A DNA stretch of 60,973 nucleotides from Candidatus Moduliflexus flocculans (GTDB lineage Bacteria > Moduliflexota > Moduliflexia > Moduliflexales > Moduliflexaceae): contig DF820461.1 in assembly GCA_000739515.1 (NCBI GenBank), positions 201,686 through 262,658 on the forward strand, in the 5' to 3' direction. The notes beneath the pieces are model-generated. The model was not told the origin of the DNA, did no database searches, and saw only the letters and a program-made list of their open reading frames with translations. Every line of letters begins with the position of its first letter. The stretch's first letter is position 1. Below are positions 26,008 to 36,341 of the stretch, piece by piece. The translations under genes were made by a program, and so were the position numbers.

Positions 26008-26268
26008 TTTGCGTTTCTGCCGCATACATCAAACAAGATGCAGCTTGGGTAGAAGCGAAACGCTGTCTGCATCTGTTGCAAAACGTGTAACCTATCTAAA
26101 AATGGGGAGTATTCTTCCCATCCCGTTGAAAAACCATCGTCGTCTTCCCCAAAATAATGCCTGGATTCTTCATGTTATAACGCATTGTAATTAAAAGACT
26201 TCCCCGGCGTCATCTCTCCGCTGGCAGAAGAAAACCTGAACATCCCTGAAAATCAGCGAAGAATTTCC

Positions 26269-26297
26269 TTGTCAAAAAATTTTTTTGTGCATAGACT
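26269..26297 (+). promoter_or_regulatory. Promoter candidate for the secreted-protein gene at 26339
   Basis: TTGTCA (26269-26274), a 17-base spacer rich in T, and TAGACT (26292-26297). The gene then has a Shine-Dalgarno AAAGGAGGTGAT, an almost perfect anti-16S match. Confidence 0.4.
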
Positions 26298-26338
26298 TTG
26301 ATAATGAAATAAATACCACGAAAAGGAGGTGATAGCGT

Positions 26339-27328
26339 ATGCAGAAAAATATGATGAAAATGATGGCGTTATGGAGTGTTGTGTTGCTGGTTGTAGTGAG
26401 CGTGATGCCGATGAATCGGGCGGCAGCTCAGGATAGTCGAGCGATTGTGCCGTCTCCGCGCGGAAGCGTGACGTTAGAAGCAATTGATCCGGCGACCGGA
26501 ATGGCGAAAAATGCGTTCTGTACCGGGGCGAATGCGATTGATGTTCGCGTGACGAATAATTCAGGCTATGCGCAGTTTGTGTCAGTGCTTAACCGCGACA
26601 CTAAAGGCGTCCAGCGGACGTTATTCAATGGACAGCTTCAGACTGGCGTTTCGTATCTGTCTCGTCTATTAGGGATGCAGTTGATGCTGAGCGGCCCGGC
26701 AGGGACGGAAGTGATCTGGCTGACGACCAATATGGGACAGGGATCGGACAACATGGTAAGTTATTACGTGCAGGATTGTGGGGGGACGACGTTTCCGCCG
26801 AATCCGTGGCCCGGATACGCTCAGGTGTGGGCGCAAGTGTCTCCAAATATGATCGAGCAAGGCAGAAAGGGGACGATCACCGTGCAAACCAGTGTCGGCG
26901 CGCAGATGGGCGCTGTGTATTATCTGGAAATCCTCAATAGCTGGGGGCAGTTATGGAAACGGATTCCGGTAACAAAAGCACCGTATGATTATTATCAGGT
27001 GACATTGCCGGTCGGGACCAAAACGAAACCAGGCATGTTGACGTACACCGTTCATGTGGCGATGGAATCCGGTTTTGGCGGGCAGGCCCAACGCATTGGA
27101 ACGACGCAGTTTGCGTTCCAGGTTGTGCGTCCGGGAATGATGGCTCCGTATAATCCGGAATATCAGGGACAGATGATGCCTCCGGCATGGACGTCCTACG
27201 GAATGAATCCATCCACAGGAACCGCCAGCGATGGCGCGGTGTTCTCTCATCCATCGTTTGTCGTGCAACCCTATTCGCCCTACGGCCTTGACTCAATGAA
27301 TGGGGCAAAAGAGCGCTCAATCGAATAG
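26339..27328 (+). CDS. Secreted protein of unknown function, strong ribosome binding site
   Basis: The 329-residue protein has a Met-rich N-region and signal peptide, likely cleaved after NRAAA, before QDSRAIV. The mature part has beta-sandwich-like segments (NAIDVRVTNNSGYAQFVSVL; GTITVQTSVGAQMGAVYYLE) and a disordered C-terminus rich in Pro, Met, Tyr and Gly. The AAAGGAGGTGAT ribosome binding site ends six bases from the ATG, and a monocistronic layout with its own promoter candidate suggests high expression. A surface or periplasmic structural protein is possible; I recognise no family. Confidence 0.75.
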   Translation: MQKNMMKMMALWSVVLLVVVSVMPMNRAAAQDSRAIVPSPRGSVTLEAIDPATGMAKNAFCTGANAIDVRVTNNSGYAQFVSVLNRDTKGVQRTLFNGQLQTGVSYLSRLLGMQLMLSGPAGTEVIWLTTNMGQGSDNMVSYYVQDCGGTTFPPNPWPGYAQVWAQVSPNMIEQGRKGTITVQTSVGAQMGAVYYLEILNSWGQLWKRIPVTKAPYDYYQVTLPVGTKTKPGMLTYTVHVAMESGFGGQAQRIGTTQFAFQVVRPGMMAPYNPEYQGQMMPPAWTSYGMNPSTGTASDGAVFSHPSFVVQPYSPYGLDSMNGAKERSIE

Positions 27329-27449
27329 GCGCGCTCAGGCATCCTGCCAAATTCTCAGATGCCATCTTCTTGTGTAAGATGGCATCTGCTCTCCTGATTT
27401 GTTCCAGTCTTTTTCCCTCGCGTCATCCGCAACGGCACAAGCGCGGCTA

Positions 27450-28361
27450 TCATGGCCGGTCACTTAATTCCATTAACGCCTTGAGATTTTTGGCGATCCC
27501 GTCAGGCCATTGATGCAAACCCAGATAAACGGCCTTTTTCTTGAACGATGCTGAAAATGTGTCAGCATACGCTCCTGCTAATAGCTGCTCTGTCTCAGAT
27601 TCAGTAAATCGAATCAATTCGCCGACCTGTTTCACCTGCGCCGCATTCATTGGACAGACCATCTGACATCGCAAGCAATCGTACACGCAATGATGCGCCG
27701 TTTTCGGCAGCCATTCTGGAAACGGCTCGCCGCTCTCGTTCAAATATGATAAACAGCGCTCATTATCAATTAAAAACCGATCCATTCGAATGGCTTTGGT
27801 CGGGCAATGTTTGACGCAGACCGTGCAGTGAGCGCAGTTGGACGCCATTTTCGCTGCCGTCCAATCGTCATCATCACAAGGCATATCTGAAAAATAGGCG
27901 CTGAACGAAAAATTGCTCCCCATGCCGTCTATATAACAGATATTATTGCGTCCGTAGGCGGCGAAACCGCTCTGGACGGCCAGGCGTTTTAAAGGGATGT
28001 TCGGCGCGGCGATGATCTGATAATTTCTTGATTGCAGAGCTTTTTGAAGGCTCTGCTCTGCGCGATCAAAGTCAGACATCACGAGGCTGAGACAGTGATA
28101 TATTTTCCCTCGATGAATAAACTCGACCGGGGCGTAAAACGGATGCGGAACGGCAAGCAGAATGATGGACGAAATCACGAATTCAGCAGTCGGGACGTCA
28201 AATGAATACAAGTCATTTACAATCCATTGCTGAAAACCATTCAGCGCTTCATCGTGTTTAAATTGCGCAATCTCATCTTTTAAATGCTGTAAGCGATGGA
28301 TCGGGAGCAGCGCCGCTTTTTCCCCGTTGGTGAATGCCTCTTGTATAAATAATGGTCGCAT
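27450..28361 (-). CDS. QueG-like 4Fe-4S double-cluster protein
   Basis: The 303-residue protein resembles epoxyqueuosine reductase in its C-terminal half. CAHCTVCVKHCPTKAI and CLRCQMVCPMNA are two ferredoxin-type cluster motifs, preceded by GRNNICYIDGMGSNFSFSAYF. The latter matches the QueG 'G(K/R)N...GS.F.L' cobalamin-domain pattern. QueG reduces epoxyqueuosine to queuosine in tRNA. This protein is shorter than typical QueG (about 350-380) and lacks an obvious HEAT tail, so it may be a divergent paralogue. It shares the strand with the VOC and MTHFR-like genes. Confidence 0.8.
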   Translation of the reverse strand: MRPLFIQEAFTNGEKAALLPIHRLQHLKDEIAQFKHDEALNGFQQWIVNDLYSFDVPTAEFVISSIILLAVPHPFYAPVEFIHRGKIYHCLSLVMSDFDRAEQSLQKALQSRNYQIIAAPNIPLKRLAVQSGFAAYGRNNICYIDGMGSNFSFSAYFSDMPCDDDDWTAAKMASNCAHCTVCVKHCPTKAIRMDRFLIDNERCLSYLNESGEPFPEWLPKTAHHCVYDCLRCQMVCPMNAAQVKQVGELIRFTESETEQLLAGAYADTFSASFKKKAVYLGLHQWPDGIAKNLKALMELSDRP

Positions 28362-28367
28362 ATCTTG

Positions 28368-28742
28368 TTATGTGGCGATTCGGCTGAAAAAATCAACGAT
28401 ATTGCCATCTGGGTCCCTGAAGTGAAACGCTCGCGTTCCCCAGAGATAGGTCGTCGGCGAGGTCATGAATTCAGAAACATACGCTTTGATCCGCTCATAT
28501 TCTGCATCAACATCATCAACTCGAAACATGAGCGTAATATTGCCAATTCCCCAGCACGAGCTCAGATCAAATTTCATGTCATTGATTGCCGCAGACTTTG
28601 AATAGATCGCCAAAGAATTCATGTCTGTGGCGATTTCAACATGCACGTCGTTCCCAACCGCCGTCGCATGTAAGATATTTTGATAAAACGTCGCAAGACG
28701 AGGGACATTCTCAGTGATGATACAGATTCCACAGAATTCCAT
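28368..28742 (-). CDS. VOC-superfamily (glyoxalase-like) protein
   Basis: The 124-residue single-domain protein has two beta-alpha-beta modules: CGICIITENVPRLATFYQNI and NITLMFRVDDVDAEYERIKA, then FRDPDGNIVDFF. This is the glyoxalase/bleomycin-resistance fold. The substrate is unknown. ATG 28742 has a GGAGGAAATC Shine-Dalgarno and is preferred over an extended start at 28826. Confidence 0.88.
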   Translation of the reverse strand: MEFCGICIITENVPRLATFYQNILHATAVGNDVHVEIATDMNSLAIYSKSAAINDMKFDLSSCWGIGNITLMFRVDDVDAEYERIKAYVSEFMTSPTTYLWGTRAFHFRDPDGNIVDFFSRIAT

Positions 28743-28836
28743 GATTTCCTCCCCCTGAAAGGCGTAGGCCGAAATTGTAGTTTCGACTGACAACATAGTT
28801 CTCTCAAAATGCGAAGCAAATCGCAATTAGAAACCG

Positions 28837-29766
28837 TCACGCAATTGAAACTGCTGCGAGATGTTTTTTTAGCTCATAAAAAAGAATCTCCGTCGCCGCG
28901 ATTTCCTCTTTTTTGGGCGAAATGCTTTCCACGTTAAAGCCGCACGCTAAATGTTTTTCGCGGCAATACTCGTATAATTCTTTCGCAATGTTGAGATTTA
29001 ACTTGATTGATGCGTCAAGGATATCTTTTGAGCGCGCTAAATCATTTTTCAGCCATTTGGGAATATCGATTCCAAGCCAATTCATCAGGCGCAAGGTTTC
29101 GGTCGAGCCGCATATAGACAGCGTGAAAATCATATACGCGTTTTTCTCGCCGCGATCCTCGATTTCCCAGCAATAATCAGAGATGAAATTCTTGACGATT
29201 TCAATATTGCACACGCATTGCGAGATAAAAAACGAACATCCTTGCCGCTGTTTTTCAAGAATTCGCAGGTGTTCATCCTGTGTGTTCCGATGCCGCTCAG
29301 GGATGACGACTCCGCCGAGTCCGCCTTTCTGCGGCGCGGCATTCCAGAGGGCGTAGGCATCAGGCAGCTTGATTCGTGTCCGTTGATTGTTTGAGGCTGC
29401 GCCAACAAATACGGAAAGGTAATTCTGCGCCGCGCATTCGGCGATGCGATGCCGCAATTCTTCCTCGGTATATTTGCCGACAACATGATAAATGATTTTC
29501 TGGCAATCGAGCGTCACATGATAGGTCGTGGTATAGCTCAGCGGATCAAGCGTCGGGAAATATTCGAACGGCCTCGCTTCATTGGTGCGGCTGCTTTCAT
29601 CCTGAATATCATACACGACCAGCGCATCACAATGCAAACTGTTGATGCGATTGGTGCGCTTTTCGGTAATGGTCAGCAGTTTTTCTTTCGCGGTCTTTTC
29701 TTTTGGCGGCGTAATGCCATACAGCATCGCGCCTGAGACGTTATTGAGGATTTTATCGCTAAGCAT
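28837..29766 (-). CDS. Methylenetetrahydrofolate reductase-like protein
   Basis: The 309-residue TIM-barrel-type protein has MTHFR-family features: an N-terminal MLYGITPPKEKT, CDALVVYDIQDESSR, the HVTLDC region and GGVVIPERH. GCSFFISQCVCN matches the family's central 'G..F.iTQ..fd' line, with QCVCN in place of TQxxF. MTHFR uses FAD to reduce methylene-THF to methyl-THF. Divergence at several positions leaves substrate and cofactor uncertain. No metE/metH lies nearby. Confidence 0.7.
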   Translation of the reverse strand: MLSDKILNNVSGAMLYGITPPKEKTAKEKLLTITEKRTNRINSLHCDALVVYDIQDESSRTNEARPFEYFPTLDPLSYTTTYHVTLDCQKIIYHVVGKYTEEELRHRIAECAAQNYLSVFVGAASNNQRTRIKLPDAYALWNAAPQKGGLGGVVIPERHRNTQDEHLRILEKQRQGCSFFISQCVCNIEIVKNFISDYCWEIEDRGEKNAYMIFTLSICGSTETLRLMNWLGIDIPKWLKNDLARSKDILDASIKLNLNIAKELYEYCREKHLACGFNVESISPKKEEIAATEILFYELKKHLAAVSIA

Positions 29767-29808
29767 TATTATCTCTTTTCGTTCATACAGGCAGGTGGTT
29801 GAGCTATT

Positions 29809-30702
29809 TCACTCGATAAACTTCCAAACATCCTCAAAAAGGAAATGATCGAATGTTTTGATATGTTCCTTGAGAATATCTTCTGTCAGCATATTCGCCC
29901 GAATATCACAGTAATAGACGCCGTCCAGAGGATTGAGCTTGATCGTGTATCCTTTAAAATGCCCTGGTAAAAACGTTGCATTAATTCCATATTTTCCTTC
30001 TTTGCCTTTCCGTTGCACATCGTTTAAGAACACTGCAAAATGCGGCGTATTTGTCTCCGTCAAGCGGTTATAGAGAAATTTATCCACAAAAATTTTATCA
30101 AGGCGATCTTTGCTTGAGGTTTTGACAGAACCAATCGCCTTTGTCGCTTCTTCAACCCGAATAATCAGATCATGCTGATAAGTCATCGTAAAGACTTCTT
30201 GCCCGTTGAGAATGACTGGAACGGCAATCGTCCCGGTAGAAACCTCAATACCAACTTCTTTGATCACCAAACGAATGAACCGTTCAAATAAGTCGCCATT
30301 GATTTTCCGAGCAGTATTCGAGCGTGTTGCCGGTAACGCATCGAGCGTGGCGCCAATGGATTGTTGCGCCGTATAGATGAAGGTATTTAACAGACGGCGG
30401 TTTTCCTTTGTATTCGCTGCTTGCTCACGAATATGCTGAAGGATAGAGAAAAATACGCACTGTTGCTGTTCAAACTCTTCAAACGACAACATCAGATCAG
30501 CATTAATCGGGCGCGTGACGTTAAATGTCCCCTCTTTTTTGTATTGAAAAAAACGATAATTATGCTCATTCTGCGAGACAATCACCGCCTGAAACTGCGT
30601 TTTAATAAACTCTAAATAGCGTAACCCATAATCCACATAATCAGCCAGAGATTGGAACTTCGCCTTATCAGTCGCTATAGTCAGTAATTGCTGTAACGTC
30701 AT
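29809..30702 (-). CDS. Putative type II restriction endonuclease
   Basis: The 297-residue protein is not recognised by name. Its gene overlaps the DNA methyltransferase gene by four bases and follows it, a typical R-M arrangement. A PD-(D/E)XK-like pattern is visible. E140 sits in a helix (GDLFERFIRLVIKEVG), D178 in HDLIIRV and K194 in GSVKTSSKDR, with about 15 residues between D178 and the SxK. The tail describes a compact single-domain enzyme with no helicase. Function is inferred from context and this motif; cleavage specificity is unknown. Confidence 0.65.
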   Translation of the reverse strand: MTLQQLLTIATDKAKFQSLADYVDYGLRYLEFIKTQFQAVIVSQNEHNYRFFQYKKEGTFNVTRPINADLMLSFEEFEQQQCVFFSILQHIREQAANTKENRRLLNTFIYTAQQSIGATLDALPATRSNTARKINGDLFERFIRLVIKEVGIEVSTGTIAVPVILNGQEVFTMTYQHDLIIRVEEATKAIGSVKTSSKDRLDKIFVDKFLYNRLTETNTPHFAVFLNDVQRKGKEGKYGINATFLPGHFKGYTIKLNPLDGVYYCDIRANMLTEDILKEHIKTFDHFLFEDVWKFIE

Positions 30703-31674
30703 CGGATTGAATTCCTCCGTTCTTCACTAAGACGATCAAGCTGAATCCATTCCTCTTTTGTTTTATGAATGACACTTTCCAGCCGTTTGATTGCCCATTG
30801 ATTGTAATCAGGACTTAACTCGCATCCGAACCATTTTCGCTGGAGTTGTTCCGCGACCACAAGCGTTGTGCCAGAGCCAGAAAATGGGTCAAGCACGATA
30901 TCCCCCTCATTACTTGATCCAAGTATGATTCTCCGCAGCAATTCTTCGGGCTTCTGAGTTGGATGCGGGGTTTTTTCTTCCATGCCATTGCAGGTTGTCG
31001 GAATTTCAATGACATCTTTGGGCTTCGCTCCCTGTGCATGGGGAATCCAGACATCGTGCCGCTTTTCGCCGTTGCCATATTGGCTTGATTCAGCTTGCGG
31101 ATGAGCAGGATATTTCAAGGTATGCTTGCCATACGGAATTCTCACGTCATCAATGTTGAAGGTGAACGACTGCCGATCTTTTCGCAGATGCAGAATGCTC
31201 TCATGCGAGCGTCCCCAATCATTGCCTAAATTCGCTTTATTTTTGTAATACCAGATAAGCCATTTACATCCCGAAAAATATTTCATGGCCGGATGTTTTA
31301 AATCGGCTAACACCTCCGAAAAACCGCAGATATAGAGCGTGCCTGTTTTGGTAAGCACCCGTGCCGCTTCTTGAATCCATTGTAATGACCATTGAATGTA
31401 GTGTTCCTGGCTTTCGAATTTATCCCACTCAGCCTTTTTGATATTGTAGGGAGGATCGGCAAAAATCAAATCAATACTTTCTGATGGCAATGATTGCAGC
31501 CAGGCAATGCTATCGCCTTGAAACAGTTGTCCATATTTATTCTGGTAAATTCGTGTAAATGGCGTTTCCTCAGAATGATCGAGAGGGATGGATATTTCCC
31601 CTCTCATCGGCGGAGTCAGCAACAAGGGCTGATGATCGGCATGTTCTCGTTTTTTAGGCACGACAATCCTCTCC

Positions 31675-31682
<8 letters not shown>
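30699..31682 (-). CDS. DNA methyltransferase (beta-class, probably N6-adenine), R-M modification subunit
   Basis: The 327-residue protein has motif IV first (DLIFADPPYNIKKAEWDKF) and the SAM-binding motif I near the end (DIVLDPFSGSGTTLVVAEQL). That is the beta-class order of M.HinfI/M.RsrI-like enzymes. DPPY favours N6-adenine. TPHPTQKPEELLRRII is the typical motif X region. It protects host DNA from the partner nuclease. ATG 31682 overlaps the upstream OppD-like stop; a GTG at 31661 preceded by GAGGAGAGG is a better-spaced alternative start. Confidence 0.88.
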
Positions 31683-32664
<982 letters not shown>

Positions 32665-32665
32665 G

Positions 32666-32683
32666 GGAATGTCCTTACATTCC
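32666..32683 (-). promoter_or_regulatory. Hairpin enclosing the OppD-like ribosome binding site
   Basis: On the coding strand GGAATGT and ACATTCC pair around the loop AAGG, which carries the Shine-Dalgarno, ending just before GTG 32664. It might limit initiation. Confidence 0.35.
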
Positions 32684-32790
32684 CCTCCTGGGAGGGGCAA
32701 GGGGTGGGTGGCGGATGTCGAGAGGCTGTCAGCGCTCATAACCCACCCCCAACCCATCCCAGTAGGGGAGTTCACGGCGATGCCGCGTCA
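32679..32790 (+). repeat. MITE-like element (CCCCTCCTGGGAGGGG family), degenerate copy
   Basis: ATTCCCCTCCTGGGAGGGGC, AGGGGTGGGT and ACCCACCCCCAACCC, followed by GGGGAGTTCACGGC, align with the copies at 4493-4644 and 60821-60973. The terminal TGATGTTACGCAGC repeats are mutated or lost (only GATGCCGCGTCAA remains at the right end). It sits immediately upstream of the OppD-like start. Confidence 0.7.
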
Positions 32791-32903
32791 ATTTTTTTAC
32801 TATTCGGGCAAGGAAAGAATGCGAAATCACGCCTGCCATGCGTGGTGGAATTTGTCAAGGTCTCTATGCATCTGGAGTGTCAATGTTGTCACTATGAAGA
32901 ATT

Positions 32904-33075
32904 GTAACTATTTAGCCCGTAGGGCTTGAGGTGTTGTAGAAGTCGAATTCAGACCCGCCGCCTCTACCGCGTAGCGGTTGGGGAAGGAGCGTATCGCCTA
33001 CGGCGAACAAACGGGAGGGCGGGACATCTTCTACAATACCGCATCGCCTACGGCGAAAATGAGCTAAATAGTTAC
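32904..33075 (+). repeat. Complete inverted-repeat element with GTAACTATTTAGC ends
   Basis: A 172-bp element bounded by the perfect 13-base inverted repeat GTAACTATTTAGC / GCTAAATAGTTAC. Internal blocks are CCCGTAGGGC, CTACCGCGTAGCGGTT, and two copies of ATCGCCTACGGCGAA. The truncated copy at 940-1090 is colinear. It lies in the divergent gap (32665-33220) before the EF-G-like gene. No coding capacity. Confidence 0.82.
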
Positions 33076-33220
33076 GAAGAACCTAAGATTCCCGTGTCAG
33101 GTCAGCGCGCGAAATTTTTTCTTGACGCTATTCCCCAATTTTGCTACATGTCTTGCAATTTGTCGTAGAAAGTGCGCGCAGGGCGCGTAACAGGTGATTG
33201 GTCGTAATAAGGAGAATGTT

Positions 33221-35308
33221 ATGAAGAAATATGAAGCTGAACAGATTCGAAACATCGGCATGATCGGACATGGCAGTGTTGGCAAGACTTCGTTGACAGA
33301 AGCCTTCTTATTTAATGCGAAAATGGTAACTCGTCTCGGCAAAGTGGATGATGGCACCACGACAACAGATTACGATGACGACGAAAAGAAACGGAAAATT
33401 ACGATCAACACAGCGCTCGCCTTCTGCGAATGGAATAACTGCAAAATCAACCTGATTGATACTCCCGGATTCGGCGATTTCATGACAGACACCCAGATTT
33501 CCCTCTCTGTGGCCGATGCCGCGATTGTCTCCGTCTGCGGCGTGGCGGGAGCGGAAGTCATGACCATCAAAACCTGGAGTTTCGCCCAGCAATATAATAT
33601 TCCGCGCTTTATCTTCTTGAATAAGATGGAACGCGAACGCGCCAGTTTCGACCGTGCATTGGCCTCGCTGCGCAAGGCGTTCGGCGACAATATTCTCCCG
33701 GTGCAACTTCCAATTGGGCAAGAAGCCTCGTTCAAAGGGGTTGTGGATTTGCTTTCGCAAAAAGCGTACACCTATAAAGACGCGTCCGGCACGCCTGTCG
33801 AAGGTGCAATTCCGGCGGATATGGCGGATGATGTTGAAATGTATCGCATGGGCCTGATCGAAAAAGCGGCGGAAGGGCGCGATGACTTGCTGGAAAAATA
33901 TCTCGAAGAAGGCGCGTTATCGGATGAAGAAGTGCTGGCTGGCTTGATGGCGGGGATCAAATCCTGCACGATTTTTCCGGTTTTTTGCGGCTCAGCGTTG
34001 AACAATATCGCCGTCAAACAATTGATGGATGCAGTCGTCGCCTGGGCGCCGTCGCCATTGGAACGGCCTGCGATGACAGGCGTGATTGTCGGAACCGAAG
34101 ACGCCGCCGAATGCCAGCTTGACCCGAACGCGCATGTGATCGCGCAAGTGTTCAAAACCTTTGTTGACCCGTTCGCCGGGCGCGTCAACCTGTTCCGCGT
34201 CTATGCCGGAACCATGACGCCGGATGCGCAATTGAACAATTTGACGAAAGAAAAGAAAGAACGCATCGGCCATATTTTCTGTATGCAGGGCAAAAAGCAG
34301 AATGAAGTCCCTGCGTTGACCGTCGGCGACCTTGGCGCAGTCGTGAAGTTGGCCGACACCGGCACGGGCGATACGTTGGCGCTGGATGCGAAAGGAATTT
34401 TGCTGCCGAAATATCAAGTGCCGCGTCCGATTATTTCGTTTGCGATTCATGCGAAAAATCGCGGCGACGAAGATAAAATCGGCGTGGGGCTGCATCGCTT
34501 GATGGAGGAAGATGTGACGCTGCAATTCAAGCGTGACGAACGCACCAAAGAATTTTTGATCTCCGGCATGGGGCAACTGCATGTCGAAGTCATCGTTGAA
34601 AAATTGAAACGTCAATTCGGCGTGGACGTGATCTTGACGCCGCCGAAAGTGCCGTACTTTGAAACCATCAAAGGCAAAATAGAAGTGCATGGACGCCACA
34701 AGAAACAGAGCGGCGGGCGCGGTCAGTTCGGCGATACCTGGATTCGCATCGAGCCGTTGCCGCGTGGCGCGGGCTTCGAATTTGTGGATGAGATCGTCGG
34801 TGGCGCAGTTCCGCGTCAATATATTCCGGCAGTCGAAAAAGGCGTCTATGAAGCGATGCAGCGCGGCATTTTAACGAGCTATCCGGCAGTGGACATCAAG
34901 GTCACGCTGTATGATGGTTCATATCATCCGGTTGATTCATCGGAAATGGCCTTCAAAATTGCTGGTTCTGTCGGCTTCAAAGAAGGCGCTCCCAAATGCA
35001 AGCCGACCATTCTTGAGCCGATCATGAAGATGGAAATCATCGTGCCGGAAGAGTGCATGGGCGACATCATGGGCGACATCAATGGGCGTCGCGGTCGCGT
35101 GCTCGGCATGGACAGCCAGGCCGGAATGCAGGTGATTCGTGCCCTTGTGCCGATGGCGGAAATCCTGCAATACGCGCCGACGCTGAAATCCATCACTGGC
35201 GGACGCGGCACATACATGATGGATTTCGATCATTACGAAGAAGTCCCGGCGCATCTCCAGGAAAAGATCATCGAAGAAAACAAAAAGGAGCAAGAAGCCG
35301 AGGAATAG
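33221..35308 (+). CDS. Elongation factor G-like GTPase (FusA2 type)
   Basis: The 695-residue protein has EF-G domains I-V. G1 is GHGSVGKTS in place of the canonical AHIDAGKTT, G3 is DTPGFGDF and G4 NKME. Domain II follows, and domain IV/V motifs include GGRGQFGDTWIRIEPLPRG, GGAVPRQYIPAVEKGV and the C-terminal GDINGRRGRVLGMD. The altered P-loop and YEAEQIRNIGMIGHGSVGKT start mark the EF-G-like paralogue rather than the main EF-G. Its role (recycling or ribosome rescue) differs by lineage. ATG 33221 follows AAGGAGAATGTT. Confidence 0.93.
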   Translation: MKKYEAEQIRNIGMIGHGSVGKTSLTEAFLFNAKMVTRLGKVDDGTTTTDYDDDEKKRKITINTALAFCEWNNCKINLIDTPGFGDFMTDTQISLSVADAAIVSVCGVAGAEVMTIKTWSFAQQYNIPRFIFLNKMERERASFDRALASLRKAFGDNILPVQLPIGQEASFKGVVDLLSQKAYTYKDASGTPVEGAIPADMADDVEMYRMGLIEKAAEGRDDLLEKYLEEGALSDEEVLAGLMAGIKSCTIFPVFCGSALNNIAVKQLMDAVVAWAPSPLERPAMTGVIVGTEDAAECQLDPNAHVIAQVFKTFVDPFAGRVNLFRVYAGTMTPDAQLNNLTKEKKERIGHIFCMQGKKQNEVPALTVGDLGAVVKLADTGTGDTLALDAKGILLPKYQVPRPIISFAIHAKNRGDEDKIGVGLHRLMEEDVTLQFKRDERTKEFLISGMGQLHVEVIVEKLKRQFGVDVILTPPKVPYFETIKGKIEVHGRHKKQSGGRGQFGDTWIRIEPLPRGAGFEFVDEIVGGAVPRQYIPAVEKGVYEAMQRGILTSYPAVDIKVTLYDGSYHPVDSSEMAFKIAGSVGFKEGAPKCKPTILEPIMKMEIIVPEECMGDIMGDINGRRGRVLGMDSQAGMQVIRALVPMAEILQYAPTLKSITGGRGTYMMDFDHYEEVPAHLQEKIIEENKKEQEAEE

Positions 35309-35317
35309 ATTCCACCC

Positions 35318-35355
35318 AACCCTGCCAGGGTTTGAAACCCTGGCAGGGTTTTTCT
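35318..35355 (+). terminator. Rho-independent terminator of the EF-G-like gene
   Basis: AACCCTGCCAGGGTTT and AAACCCTGGCAGGGTT form a long stem followed by TTTCTTTC, ten bases after the stop at 35308. Confidence 0.75.
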
Positions 35356-35393
35356 TTCACTATCAACACCAACAATCTCCGGGAGCCGCCTTC

Positions 35394-36338
35394 ATGGAGT
35401 TGCAAGACATTTCTCCGCAGCGCGTCACGCCTGCTGCGCCGACATTCGGCGAAAGCATCGGCATCTATTTGTTATCAGGGGCGTTGCTGATCGTCTTTGG
35501 CGCTCAAATTCAACAGAGACATCTCTTTCTTGGCTTGTTCGTCACAGAAATTTTCTTTGTCGTCGGCCCTGCCGTTGTGTACGCGCTCTCCTGCCGGTAC
35601 GATCTGCGCCGCGCGTTTTCGTTGTTTCCCGCCTCACTGAAGACCGCGCTGTTAAGCGTGGTTATTGCCAGCGCCGGATTTGTGCTGGTTGGCATGATCG
35701 CTGCCCTGCAAGAATATATTTTCCCGCGTTCTCCTGAATATCAGGCGGCGTGGGAAACGCTGCTGCAAAAATTTTTGGCATTTCCTCTCGGCGTGACGCT
35801 TGCGGTAGTGGCCGTGCTGCCTGGCATTTGCGAAGAGCTTTTTTTTCGTGGATTCGTCTTACGCGGCGTACGGCAGCGTTGTTCCGATGAGTTTGCCATT
35901 ATTCTGGTTGGCCTGCTCTTCGGCGCGTTTCATTTCGATCCCTATCGGTTTTTCCCTACCAGTTTGTTAGGGATGTTGTTTGGCTATATGGTCGTCAAGA
36001 CCGGCAGCCTGATTCCGGGCATGATTGCCCATGTTGTGAATAATAGCGTGGCGATGTTGCTTTCGTTCGCCGCGCAAACGCTTTCGGCGCAGGCCGACGC
36101 TTCGTTTTCCCCGTTTGCCGCCGAAAAAGAATTTCTTTCCCTTTCCTCTCTGCTCGCGGCGCTGCCGGTGGCATGTATCGCGGCGGGCGTGTTGTGGTTA
36201 GGATTGCGGGCGCTGCCTGCCGTCGCACAGGTGAGCGACGGGTTTTCGCCGGAACTCGCGCTATTCTCGCCTGAATCGCAGACGGATGAGGAGCATCAAC
36301 TGCCTCCGGCGAATTTACTTATCGAAGAGGAGAAATAA
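35394..36338 (+). CDS. CPBP-family intramembrane metalloprotease
   Basis: The 314-residue polytopic membrane protein has the CPBP (Abi) motifs EELFFRGFVLRGV (glutamate pair and Arg), FGAFHFDPYRFF (first His) and HVVNNSVAM (second His-Asn). These build the zinc site of Rce1-like intramembrane proteases. Hydrophobic helices fill the rest. Substrate is unknown. A soluble acidic tail of about 35 residues follows the last helix. It lies three bases before a small membrane protein gene. Confidence 0.9.
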   Translation: MELQDISPQRVTPAAPTFGESIGIYLLSGALLIVFGAQIQQRHLFLGLFVTEIFFVVGPAVVYALSCRYDLRRAFSLFPASLKTALLSVVIASAGFVLVGMIAALQEYIFPRSPEYQAAWETLLQKFLAFPLGVTLAVVAVLPGICEELFFRGFVLRGVRQRCSDEFAIILVGLLFGAFHFDPYRFFPTSLLGMLFGYMVVKTGSLIPGMIAHVVNNSVAMLLSFAAQTLSAQADASFSPFAAEKEFLSLSSLLAALPVACIAAGVLWLGLRALPAVAQVSDGFSPELALFSPESQTDEEHQLPPANLLIEEEK

Positions 36339-36341
36339 CGC

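Noticed and set aside
26009..26194. Small plus-strand frame after the ppiD-like terminator
   Set aside because: It begins inside the terminator tail, lacks a ribosome binding site and has no protein-like composition.
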